Shown here: positions 56,805 to 64,000 of the stretch, one piece after another
Layout of the letters: the number at the start of each line of letters is the position of its first letter
Position numbering within the stretch: position 1 is the stretch's first letter
Notes under the pieces: generated by a model
What the model was told of the DNA's origin: nothing
The model's input: only the letters and a program-made list of their open reading frames with translations
The model's database searches: none
Position numbers and translations under genes: made by a program
Assembly: GCF_016864575.1 (NCBI RefSeq)
Contig: NZ_CP044126.1
Coordinates: forward strand, 372,001-436,000
DNA from: Rhizobium sp. BG4
GTDB taxonomy: Bacteria > Pseudomonadota > Alphaproteobacteria > Rhizobiales > Rhizobiaceae
Direction: 5' to 3'
DNA: 64,000 nt

Positions 56805-58316
56805 TCAGGCGAACCAGGGCGCCGGGCGCCCGAGCGTCACGTGGATGCCCTTGAACTGCGAATATTCGTCAAAGCCGTAGCGACCGAGCTCGCGCCCGAG
56901 GCCGCTTTTCTTGTATCCGCCGATCGGAAGCTCCGGCGTGCCGTCGATGACGCTGTTGATCCAGCAGCGGCCGGCCCTGATGCGGCGGATGCTCTGCAGC
57001 GCGGTTTCGAGATCCTTGGTCCAGACGGAGGCCGAAAGCCCGTAGTCGCTGGCATTCGCCATCGCCACGGCCTCGTCCGCCGTCTTGAAGGTCAGCGTCG
57101 AGAGCACAGGCCCGAAGATTTCTTCGCGGGCGATCGACATGTCGGGCGTGACGCCTGCAAAGACCGTCGGCGCATAATAGAGACCGGCCCCCTCGCCTGC
57201 GCGTGTGCCGCCGAGTAGCAGTTCGGCCCCTTCCTTGACGCCCGCTTCGACATAGGAGTGGACCTTGGCGGCGTGGGCCTCCGAGATCATCGCGCCGATC
57301 TTGGTGCGCTCGTTCAGCGGATCGCCGAAGGTGACCTTGCGCGAGATATCGAGCAGCCGCTCCATCAGCGCATCGCCGATACCTTCCTGGACGAGAAGAC
57401 GGCTGCCGGAAATGCAGCATTGGCCGGCATTGTGATAGACGCCATAGGCAATGCCATCGGCGGCGGCTTCCAGATCGGCATCGGCAAAGACGATCTGCGG
57501 ACCCTTGCCGCCAAGCTCCAGGCCGACACGCTTGACGCTGCGCGCTGCAATTTCGCCAAGCTTGGTGCCGACGCGCACCGAGCCGGTGAATGCCACCATA
57601 TCGGTGCCGGGATCTTCGGCAAGCACCTGACCGGCCGGATCGCCGTAGCCGGTGACGACGTTGAAGACGCCGTCGGGAATGCCGGCTTCGCGGGCCAGTT
57701 CCGCCATGCGGATCGAGGTGCCCGAGGTGAATTCCGAGGGCTTCAGGACAACGGTGCAACCGGCGCCGATCGCCCAGGGAACGCGCTCGGAGGCGATGAT
57801 GAAGGGGAAGTTCCAGGGCGTGATGATGCCGACGACGCCGACCGGTTCGCGAAGCACGAGGCCGAGGCGGTCATCGCCGATATTGTTGTGGGACTGCCCT
57901 TCGAGCGCGCGAGCCTGACCCGCCGCATAGGACCAGAGATCGGCGCAGAAGCCGATTTCGCCGCGGGCCTGCGCGATCGGCTTGCCGACCTCCAGGCTTT
58001 CGATCAGCGCCAACTCTTCCTGCTTCTGCAGAATGAGATCGGCGACCTTGAACATCAGCCGCGAGCGCTCGGCGCCCGACATCCGCGGCCAGGGGCCGGT
58101 ATCGAAGGCGCGGTGGGCAGCCGCGATCGCCTGTCTCACGTCATCTGCCGAAGCATCCGGCCAGGTGCCGACCACCACACCCGCATGCCCGGGGCTGACT
58201 CGATCGATCGTCTTGCCCGACGATGCGTCGACAGACTTGCCATCGACAAGCATCTGATAGCGGGATTTAATGTGGAGACGCGGATCACTGGAATCGGGCG
58301 TGATGAAGTTCGACAT
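56805..58316 (-). CDS. NAD(P)-dependent aldehyde dehydrogenase
   Basis: 503 residues from the ATG at 58316; TTG codons slightly upstream, closer to GAGGAAG, are possible starts. NAD and catalytic motifs are complete: ITPWNFPFIIASERVPWAIG with the oxyanion Asn, VAFTGSVRVGTKLGE, general base Glu in LELGGKGPQIVF and nucleophile Cys in YHNAGQCCISGSRLL. IGGYKKSGLGRELGRYGFDE ends the catalytic domain. Similar proteins act on betaine aldehyde, gamma-aminobutyraldehyde or sugar-derived aldehydes. Divergent from the GntR regulator and upstream of the pectin sugar operon, it may act on a uronate or lactaldehyde-type product, but the substrate is unknown. Confidence 0.88.
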   Translation of the reverse strand: MSNFITPDSSDPRLHIKSRYQMLVDGKSVDASSGKTIDRVSPGHAGVVVGTWPDASADDVRQAIAAAHRAFDTGPWPRMSGAERSRLMFKVADLILQKQEELALIESLEVGKPIAQARGEIGFCADLWSYAAGQARALEGQSHNNIGDDRLGLVLREPVGVVGIITPWNFPFIIASERVPWAIGAGCTVVLKPSEFTSGTSIRMAELAREAGIPDGVFNVVTGYGDPAGQVLAEDPGTDMVAFTGSVRVGTKLGEIAARSVKRVGLELGGKGPQIVFADADLEAAADGIAYGVYHNAGQCCISGSRLLVQEGIGDALMERLLDISRKVTFGDPLNERTKIGAMISEAHAAKVHSYVEAGVKEGAELLLGGTRAGEGAGLYYAPTVFAGVTPDMSIAREEIFGPVLSTLTFKTADEAVAMANASDYGLSASVWTKDLETALQSIRRIRAGRCWINSVIDGTPELPIGGYKKSGLGRELGRYGFDEYSQFKGIHVTLGRPAPWFA

Positions 58317-58412
58317 TTTAGACAACAATGCTTCCTCAAGGCCGGACGCAAGCTGCCGGCCCCTCCCTATTTGCCCGGCTTTTGCACCGCCGGATTTATG
58401 TTGCGTTTGAAT

Positions 58413-58430
58413 TGTATGGTACTGTATGGT
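58413..58430. promoter_or_regulatory. Candidate GntR operator: tandem TGTATGGT repeats
   Basis: TGTATGGT occurs at 58413-58420 and 58423-58430, repeated with a 10-bp period (one helical turn), 23 bp before the proposed GntR start and in the divergent region with the aldehyde dehydrogenase gene. FCD-type GntR proteins often bind TNGT/ACNA-type sites; the repeats fit loosely. Not found in front of the binding-protein gene at 56659. Confidence 0.4.
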
Positions 58431-58452
58431 GGTTTTAAATGGATGTCAACGC

Positions 58453-59154
58453 ATGACGGCGGCACGAGATATGCACCTCGAAACTTTAAAGGTTGAGACC
58501 GGCGAAACCGCCGCGGCACAGGTCGAGCGGGATCTGCGCGAACTGATCATTCAGCTGGAGCTCGCTCCCGGCATGCGGCTTTCGGAACAGGACATCGCCA
58601 CCCGCATGGGCGTATCGCGCCAGCCGGTGCGCGAAGCCCTGATCGCGCTCGGAAAATCCAAGCTCGTCGACATCCGCCCGAATCGCGGCACCGTCGTCGT
58701 CCGCATCTCGGCGCGGCAGATGATGGAAGCCCGCTTCGTGCGTGAGGCGCTGGAGACGGCGGTTGCCCGCCGCGCCAGCGAAAGCTTCGACACCTGGACG
58801 CGGCGGCGGATCGATACGATCCTCATGCGCCAGCGCGCCGCCATGGAGGCGCAGGACCACAACGCCTTCCGCCGCGAGGACGAGCAGTTTCACATCGCGA
58901 TCGCCGAGGGCGCGGGCTGCAGCCTCGCTTGGAACGCCATCTCCGACATCAAGGCGCATATGGACCGCGTCTGCAATCTGCAGCTCCGCCATCCGGATTC
59001 CATGCTGCGGCTGATCGCCGAACACGAGGCGATCATCACGGCGATCGATACGCGCAACCCCGACGCCGCCGATGCCGCCATGCGCGCGCATCTGAACGGC
59101 ATTCTCTCGGACCTGCCGCAGATCGAAGCGGACCATCCGGATCTCTTCGAATAG
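58453..59154 (+). CDS. GntR-family transcriptional regulator, FCD subfamily
   Basis: 233 residues from the ATG at 58453; a Met 6 codons later is also possible. The winged helix-turn-helix spans about residues 15-80, with ELIIQLELAPGMRLSEQDIA, MGVSRQPVREALIALGKSKL and VDIRPNRGTVVVRIS. The all-helical FCD effector domain follows, with metal/ligand residues in FRREDEQFHIAIAEGAGC and LIAEHEAIITAIDTRNPDA. The gene is divergent from the aldehyde dehydrogenase gene, and the importer-kdu operon lies beyond that, so control of uronate use is likely, as by UxuR/ExuR/KdgR-type FCD regulators. Confidence 0.92.
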   Translation: MTAARDMHLETLKVETGETAAAQVERDLRELIIQLELAPGMRLSEQDIATRMGVSRQPVREALIALGKSKLVDIRPNRGTVVVRISARQMMEARFVREALETAVARRASESFDTWTRRRIDTILMRQRAAMEAQDHNAFRREDEQFHIAIAEGAGCSLAWNAISDIKAHMDRVCNLQLRHPDSMLRLIAEHEAIITAIDTRNPDAADAAMRAHLNGILSDLPQIEADHPDLFE

Positions 59155-59291
59155 CGCGGATCCGGCACTCCGCCGTCTCGCCCTTGAGTTAAATCGATAT
59201 TTATGCGGCAAACCTAATTCGAGCCGCGGTTACCGCTTTTCTTCTCGAATCTCCCTTTGTAGCGTCCTACCACCTTGGGGATGGAGCAGAG

Positions 59292-60500
59292 ATGGGATCG
59301 TCGTCGGATTTCAATGCAGAACTACACGCGCGCCCGTCGATCTATTTCGATGGCCCGGCTTTCGTCGAGCACGTCGCCATCATGCCAGGCGAAGGCAGTG
59401 CGGCGAGCCATATGGGATTTCACGACACCCTGTCGAATGAAGCGGACGTCGCGGTCCGCGTCGAGCGCCACACCGAATTCGTAACGGTGACGCGGCTTCG
59501 CAAGCTCTCAACCGACGCCGCCGAATGGCCCGCGTCGGAGCTGTCGGATGCCGAGGTGCTGGAACTGACCGGCATCGCATCGCCAAAACAGATATGCCGG
59601 GTGGCGATCCTGGTCGTCGACGAAACCGCCGAGGACCTCCCGCCGCATCTGGCAAGGTTCGGCTTCGGCGACACCGCGGCCTCCTTCATCGGCGGCGGCT
59701 CCGCCCTCGTCTGCTCCGATTTCAAGGTGCGGCAGGATGGGTCGAGCCGCATCCTGCTCTTCAACAGGGATTTGAACGCCCATCGACTCGGGCGGATGGT
59801 GCGGCGGATATTCGAGATCGAGACCTATCGGGCGATGGCTCTGCTCGGCCTGCCGGTCGCTCATCGTCTGGCCCCGATGATCGGCGCCTATGACCGGAAG
59901 CTGATCGAGCTGACGAACCGCAATCTGCTGATCCCGGCAGACGAACACAAGGAGCTGCTGGCCGATATCACGGTGCTCTCCTCGCAGATCATTTCGGCAG
60001 CCGCCGAGACCCGCAACAGGTTCAGCGCCACCGGCGCCTACACGACTATTGTCGAGGAACGCATCGCGCTGCTGCGCGAAACCCATGTGCCCGGCTTCCA
60101 GCGCTACGGCACCTTCGTGGCGCGCCGCTTCAAGCCCGCCGTCCGCACCTGCCAGGCGACGGCGCTGCGGCTGGAACAGCTGTCACAGGCGACCACCCAT
60201 CTGATCGATCTTCTGCAGACGCGCATTCAGGTGGAGATCGAACACCAGAACGCCGTGCAGATCCAGGCCATGGCCGAACGGGCGGCGACACAGGTGAAGA
60301 TCCAGCGCGCCGTCGAGGGCTTCTCGATCATCGCGATCAGCTATTATCTGCTCAGCCTGCTGAAGGTCGTGTTCGAAACCGCTGATCATGCGGGATATCA
60401 CATCGATCCCTTGGTGATGCTGGTCTCGATCCCGATCGTCATCGGCACGGTCTGCCTGACGATCCTGCGGGTCAAGCATGCGCTGAGTTCGGAGCATTAG
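59292..60500 (+). CDS. DUF3422 family membrane-anchored protein
   Basis: 402 residues. The N-terminus has the family mark FNAELHARPSIYFDGPAFVEH. The middle, about residues 220-340, is rich in helix-forming residues and resembles a coiled coil (TRIQVEIEHQNAVQIQAMAE). Two membrane segments close the protein, VEGFSIIAISYYLLSLLKVV and LVMLVSIPIVIGTVCLTILR, so most of it faces the cytoplasm. The function is unknown to me; DUF3422 proteins are broadly spread in proteobacteria. It is 137 bp after the GntR gene and convergent with nitronate monooxygenase (14-bp gap), with no clear partner here. Confidence 0.82.
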   Translation: MGSSSDFNAELHARPSIYFDGPAFVEHVAIMPGEGSAASHMGFHDTLSNEADVAVRVERHTEFVTVTRLRKLSTDAAEWPASELSDAEVLELTGIASPKQICRVAILVVDETAEDLPPHLARFGFGDTAASFIGGGSALVCSDFKVRQDGSSRILLFNRDLNAHRLGRMVRRIFEIETYRAMALLGLPVAHRLAPMIGAYDRKLIELTNRNLLIPADEHKELLADITVLSSQIISAAAETRNRFSATGAYTTIVEERIALLRETHVPGFQRYGTFVARRFKPAVRTCQATALRLEQLSQATTHLIDLLQTRIQVEIEHQNAVQIQAMAERAATQVKIQRAVEGFSIIAISYYLLSLLKVVFETADHAGYHIDPLVMLVSIPIVIGTVCLTILRVKHALSSEH

Positions 60501-60514
60501 GGAGCAGACTGCCC

Positions 60515-61576
60515 CTACTCCTTAATCGCCGCCGCGAGATAGCGGGTGAGCTCGGCGGCGGATCTCTCCTTTGCCAGCCCCGCGGCTTGCCCGGACCACA
60601 TGCTGGAGAAATCGGAGCTGCCCGTCTTTTCGGCCGCCGTGCGCAACGGGATCAGCGCGCCACCGGCTGTCGGGAACGCCGGAGCGATATCCGAGAGCGG
60701 GCCGATCTCACGCATCAGACGATTCATGAAGCCGCGGGCCGGCCGCCCCGTGAAGACATTGGTCAGCGCCGTCTTGTCCGCGCCCCCGGCGCGTAGCGCC
60801 TGGCGGTGAAACTCCGTAACTTTTGCTTCCGGCGTCAGCAGATAGGCCGTGCCCACCTGGACCGCGGATGCGCCGAGTTCGAAGGCGGCGCGCACACCGC
60901 GCTGATCGGCAATTCCGCCGGCAGCGATCACCGGCACCGAGACGGCATCGGCGATCTGCGGAACGAGCGCGAAAGTGCCGACCTGGGTTGCCATATCCAT
61001 ACTCAGGAAGTTGCCGCGATGGCCGCCCGCCTCGTATCCCATGGCGATGACGGCATCGACGCCGCGCTCTTCGAGCCAGCGCGCCTCGGCTACCGTGGTG
61101 GCAGAAGCGATGATCCTGGCATTCGTCGCCCTCACCCTTGCAAGCAGCGCGTCGCCCGGAAGGCCGAAATGGAAGCTGACGACCTCGGGACGATACTCCT
61201 CGACGATCTCGCAGAAAGCCGCGTCGAACGGCGCGCGATTGGACGATGGAACAGCATCGGCCGGATCGAGACCGAGCTCGACGTAGTAGGCAGACAGCGC
61301 CGCCCGCCACAGCATCTGCGCGGACGGATCTGGCTCAGGAGCGGCATGGGCGAAGAAGTTCACGTTGACAGGCTTTCGCGTCGCAGCGCGGATCTGGTCC
61401 AGCGCGCTTCGCATCTGTTCGACCGTCAGCATCGCCCCGGGCAGCGAGCCCAGACCACCGGCCTCGCTCGTCGCGATCACCATCTCCGGCGTCGTGGCTC
61501 CCGCCATCGGCGCCTGGATGATCGGGAGATCGATGCCGAAGAGATCGGTGATGCGGCTGTCTTTCCGGGATTCCAT
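60515..61576 (-). CDS. Nitronate monooxygenase (2-nitropropane dioxygenase family)
   Basis: 353 residues from the ATG at 61576 (AAGGA upstream); a start 12 codons earlier is possible. It is an FMN TIM barrel that oxidises alkyl nitronates or propionate-3-nitronate to carbonyl compounds and nitrite. Features: DLPIIQAPMAGATTPEMVIA, VNVNFFAHAAP, the catalytic His in AMGYEAGGHRGNF and FMN-phosphate residues in VPVIAAGGIADQRGVRAAFE and GASAVQVGTAYLLTPEA. It is the third gene of a leftward SDR-tautomerase-monooxygenase set divergent from a LysR regulator. A detoxifying role is likely, but related proteins have other flavin chemistry. Confidence 0.88.
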   Translation of the reverse strand: MESRKDSRITDLFGIDLPIIQAPMAGATTPEMVIATSEAGGLGSLPGAMLTVEQMRSALDQIRAATRKPVNVNFFAHAAPEPDPSAQMLWRAALSAYYVELGLDPADAVPSSNRAPFDAAFCEIVEEYRPEVVSFHFGLPGDALLARVRATNARIIASATTVAEARWLEERGVDAVIAMGYEAGGHRGNFLSMDMATQVGTFALVPQIADAVSVPVIAAGGIADQRGVRAAFELGASAVQVGTAYLLTPEAKVTEFHRQALRAGGADKTALTNVFTGRPARGFMNRLMREIGPLSDIAPAFPTAGGALIPLRTAAEKTGSSDFSSMWSGQAAGLAKERSAAELTRYLAAAIKE

Positions 61577-61614
61577 GGTCACGACTTCCTTTTCTCTGGC
61601 GCCCGCCGGCAACC

Positions 61615-61860
61615 CTATTCGGATTTGGCGTCTTGTTCAGCCTGCTTCCGGCGAAATTCCGGAGTGGTCACCCCGCCGACGCCCCAGTTTTCCAATTCGA
61701 CCTCGTCGATGACGACAAATGTCGAAGCATGCGGCTTGCCCATCACTTCGAAAAGCAGATCGCTGACGCCCTTGATCAGCGCCTTCTTCTGCTCCGGCGT
61801 CGTAGCCTGCGCGCCCGGCGCCGTTCCTTCGCGCGTCACCTTGATATTCACATAAGGCAT
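61615..61860 (-). CDS. 4-oxalocrotonate tautomerase family protein
   Basis: 81 residues from the ATG at 61860; an upstream in-frame extension would bury the catalytic proline, so I reject it. After removal of Met the N-terminal Pro is exposed (PYVNIKVTREG), the catalytic base of the family. TTPEQKKALIKGVSDLLFEV and STFVVIDEVELENWGVGGV follow, as in 4-OT-like enzymes, though slightly longer than the classical 62 residues. It lies between the nitronate monooxygenase and an SDR gene in the same orientation. Substrate unknown. Confidence 0.88.
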   Translation of the reverse strand: MPYVNIKVTREGTAPGAQATTPEQKKALIKGVSDLLFEVMGKPHASTFVVIDEVELENWGVGGVTTPEFRRKQAEQDAKSE

Positions 61861-61951
61861 GGTTCTTACCTTCGCTATGCCGGTGGTCTGATCCGACGCG
61901 GCGGTTGATGAATGTGGAGAGCTGCCCGCGCAGAACGCGGGCAAGCGTGAA

Positions 61952-62665
61952 TTACCAGCGTCCAGCGTGCTGGCCGCCATCGACATTGATGGTTTCGCCG
62001 GTCAGGAAGCGGGCGCGCTCGAGATAGAGCACGGCATCGACGACATCGCCGATCTCGCCCATCCGGCCGACCGGATGCAGGCCCTTGAAGAATTCGTGGG
62101 TTTCGGCGGGATGCATCGGCGTCTTGATGATGCCGGGTGCCACGGCATTCACCCGCACGCCACGCTTTGCATATTCGATCGCCAGACCGCGGGTGACAGC
62201 ATCAAGGCCGCCCTTTGTCAGCAGGGCGAGACCGGACGGCACGTCGGAGAGAGCCTGATGAACAAGCGTCGTGGTGATCTGAACGATATGCCCGTCGCGA
62301 TGCTTTTCCAGATGGGGCAGCGCCAGCTGCGTGATATGGAAGAAGCCCTCGATATTGACCTTCAGCACATTGGCGAGCTCGTCCGTCGTATAGTCGACGA
62401 AGGGCTTGCCGATGAAGACGCCGGCATTGTTGATCAGCGTGTCGATGCGGCCAAAGCGCTCGATAGCGGTATCGACGAGTGTCTGCGCGACGGCGCGCTC
62501 GCCGATATCGCCGGGAACCGCGACGATGCCGGTGTCGGCGGATTGCTTGATGTTGCGGGAATTGGCGACGACGGCATAGCCTGCCTCGCGATAGGCCTTG
62601 ACGATACCGGCACCCAGGCCCTGCGAGGCGCCGGTGACGATGACGACTTTCTGTTCGCTGCTCAT
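61952..62665 (-). CDS. Short-chain dehydrogenase/reductase with non-canonical active site
   Basis: 237 residues with a good SDR fold: VVIVTGASQGLGAGIVKAYR at the N-terminus, LINNAGVFIGKPF near residue 85 and FLTGETINVDGGQHAGRW at the end. The catalytic region is odd: IVQITTTLVHQALSDVPSGL then ALLTKGGLDAVTRGLA. The Lys is kept (TKGG), but Ala occupies the place of the catalytic Tyr in YxxxK, and Thr replaces the usual Ser. It may have altered or no oxidoreductase activity, or use another residue. First gene of the leftward tautomerase-monooxygenase group, divergent from a LysR gene. Confidence 0.88.
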   Translation of the reverse strand: MSSEQKVVIVTGASQGLGAGIVKAYREAGYAVVANSRNIKQSADTGIVAVPGDIGERAVAQTLVDTAIERFGRIDTLINNAGVFIGKPFVDYTTDELANVLKVNIEGFFHITQLALPHLEKHRDGHIVQITTTLVHQALSDVPSGLALLTKGGLDAVTRGLAIEYAKRGVRVNAVAPGIIKTPMHPAETHEFFKGLHPVGRMGEIGDVVDAVLYLERARFLTGETINVDGGQHAGRW

Positions 62666-62777
62666 GATGATTTCCTTCCTTGTCCGGCCGCTGACTACAG
62701 TCAGCCGGCGCGCTGATTGTCTTGCCCACCAGAGGTAGGCTGGTGACTTCTTGTGTGAAATTGGCTATTGGTTCTCA

Positions 62778-63665
62778 GTGGCTGAGAAAAAACGCACAGA
62801 GCCTGACTGGCAGGACATCCGCGTCTTCCTGGCGCTCGGGCGGCATCGCAGCCTCTCGGCGGCGGCCCGCACCCTATCCGTCAATCACGCGACCATCGCG
62901 CGGCGGATCCGCTCGCTCGAGGCGACGCTCGGCGAGAAGCTGGTCGAGAGACGGCCGGATGGTTACGTCCTGACAGCAGCGGGCACGCAGGCGCTCGCGG
63001 TTGCCAGCGACATGGAGACGGCAGTTCAGACGCTGGTACGCGGCGGCACCGATGGCGCGCCCAGGGGGCTGGTTCGCATCAATGCCCCTCCGGCGCTTGC
63101 GCAGGGTTTCCTCACGGAGCGCCTGGCCGAAATCCCGCTTCAGTTTCCCGGACTGGACATCGATCTCGCTACCGATCTTCGCTCGGTGAGCCTTGAGCGT
63201 CATGAAACAGACATTGCCATTCGTCTCGGCCGGCCTCAGGATGGAGACCTGATGGCAAAGCTGCTGCTGCCGATGGCGTTCGGCTTCTACGGCACGCCGG
63301 CCATCTGCCAAGAGGTGGAGGAAGGTGCTGCGCCGAAATTCATCGGGTTTGACGAGACGAATTCCTACCTGCCGGAAGCCGCATGGCTTGCCCGGGAGTT
63401 CCCGAATGAACGGCTGGTGTTTCGCGCCAACAACCAGGTGGCGCAGGCAACTGCCGCGAGATCGGGCGCCGGATTGGCGCTTCTGCCCCACTATATCGGA
63501 CGCGCCGAGCGGTCCCTCAGGCTCTGCCGGCTCGAGCCGGTTCCGCCGCCGCGCGAAATCTGGCTGCTCACTCGGCGCCAGGATCGCAAGGAGACGCCGA
63601 TACGAGCGGTCTGCGATTTCATCGCCCGGAAATTTGCTGAGGAGCGAGCGCTTTTCGAGGCGTGA
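62778..63665 (+). CDS. LysR-family transcriptional regulator
   Basis: 295 residues if begun at the GTG at 62778 (VAEKKRTEPDW); a TTG at 62751 is also possible, and neither has a strong ribosome site. The helix-turn-helix lies in DIRVFLALGRHRSLSAAART and LSVNHATIARRIRSLEATLG. The effector domain contains PPALAQGFLTERLAEIPLQF and DIAIRLGRPQDGDLMAKLLL, and ends with an Arg/Lys-rich region. It is divergent from the SDR-tautomerase-nitronate monooxygenase genes and probably controls them. The inducer is unknown. Confidence 0.9.
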   Translation: MAEKKRTEPDWQDIRVFLALGRHRSLSAAARTLSVNHATIARRIRSLEATLGEKLVERRPDGYVLTAAGTQALAVASDMETAVQTLVRGGTDGAPRGLVRINAPPALAQGFLTERLAEIPLQFPGLDIDLATDLRSVSLERHETDIAIRLGRPQDGDLMAKLLLPMAFGFYGTPAICQEVEEGAAPKFIGFDETNSYLPEAAWLAREFPNERLVFRANNQVAQATAARSGAGLALLPHYIGRAERSLRLCRLEPVPPPREIWLLTRRQDRKETPIRAVCDFIARKFAEERALFEA

Positions 63666-63696
63666 GGCTGACGAAGATCAACATGGGAGGAAGAAA

Positions 63697-64000
63697 ATGG
63701 CCGAACCAGACCGTTGGCGCCACATGGCAAGCGCACCGAGAGACGGCAGCCGGATCCTGGTGACGATCCGCGCGGTCGAACAGGGGCCTGCCGAGGTCGA
63801 TCTTGCCTATTGGTCGAATGGCGACCGGTTTGGCGCCGAGGGCTGGCGGGCATCCGATTCCTCGCCGGGGCAGATCATCGAATATGCCGAACCGGAACTG
63901 AAGTGTTGGATGCCGCTTCCAACGGTGGACGTGAGCCGCGCCGCGATGCCCACACCCTGGGAAGGCGAGGACGAACAGAATCTCGACGGCTCCGGGATCT
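63697..64000 (+). CDS. Hypothetical protein, DUF551-like, truncated by window edge
   Basis: The reading frame is open from the ATG at 63697 (GGGAGGA upstream) to the end of the window, 101 codons. It reads MAEPDRWRHMASAPRDGSRI, then LAYWSNGDRFGAEGWRA and LKCWMPLPTVDVSRAAM. The order W-x(3)-ASAPRDG, a Trp-rich middle and WMPLP recalls DUF551-type and related small rhizobial proteins whose function is unknown. The end is acidic (WEGEDEQNLDG). It follows the LysR gene by 31 bp on the same strand. Confidence 0.65.
   Translation, partial: MAEPDRWRHMASAPRDGSRILVTIRAVEQGPAEVDLAYWSNGDRFGAEGWRASDSSPGQIIEYAEPELKCWMPLPTVDVSRAAMPTPWEGEDEQNLDGSGI

Noticed and set aside
54650..56854. A 734-codon open frame antisense to the sugar permease and binding-protein genes
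   Set aside because: Same codon-bias effect; charged low-complexity product and overlap with well-supported genes.

Overview
The window is GC-rich with almost no non-coding DNA. It is packed with catabolic operons, each paired with its own ABC importer and transcription factor. Gene content (PuuD-type urate oxidase, HAAT, MalK-type and ribose-type ABC importers, class IV RuBisCO-like protein, KduI/KduD, many LysR/LacI/IclR/GntR/SorC regulators) points to an alphaproteobacterium of the Rhizobium/Agrobacterium group. This is accessory metabolic DNA, on either a chromosome or a catabolic plasmid. I see no tRNA, rRNA, insertion sequence, CRISPR array or replication gene.

Layout. (A) 1-5.3 kb: hydroxyquinol branch of resorcinol-type aromatic catabolism (intradiol dioxygenase, maleylacetate reductase) with a branched-chain-amino-acid-type ABC importer and a divergent LysR regulator. 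(B) 5.3-15.1 kb: a leftward fucoside operon with a sugar-binding protein, two permeases, a putative alpha-L-fucosidase-like hydrolase, a LacI regulator, a MalK-type ATPase carrying an apparent frameshift, and a GH95 fucosidase. (C) 15.3-27.8 kb: the most unusual region. A tightly coupled operon mtnK-mtnA-split transketolase-RuBisCO-like protein is divergent from a ribose-type ABC importer and is followed by a SorC regulator with a class II aldolase/dehydrogenase fusion. Three promoters here share one 12-bp element at the -35 position, so the set looks like a single regulon for a 5-substituted ribose such as 5-methylthioribose or 5-deoxyribose. (D) 27.9-34.4 kb: glyoxylate-to-glycerate operon (gcl, hyi, glxR, glycerate 2-kinase, and a degenerate MOFRL-like protein) with an IclR regulator. 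(E) 34.4-45.8 kb: purine catabolism (guanine deaminase, PuuD urate oxidase, xanthine dehydrogenase XdhABC, HIU hydrolase, purine permease, ureidoglycine aminohydrolase) with a LysR regulator that is also frameshifted. Glyoxylate from purine rings can feed region D. (F) 45.9-51.9 kb: an exported L,D-transpeptidase-like protein, a 600-base gap with an orphan leftward terminator, a methyltransferase, a ketoglutarate-semialdehyde-type dehydrogenase, and a GAF-GGDEF-EAL protein. (G) 51.9-59.2 kb: uptake and isomerisation of unsaturated uronates from pectin (KdgF, KduD, KduI, ribose-type ABC importer, aldehyde dehydrogenase, GntR regulator). (H) 59.3-64 kb: a DUF3422 membrane protein, nitronate monooxygenase, tautomerase and atypical SDR divergent from a LysR regulator, then a gene cut by the window edge.

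All functions are read from recognisable motifs, lengths and gene order. No database search or alignment was run. The substrates of the importers and the chemistry of the RuBisCO-like protein are inferred.
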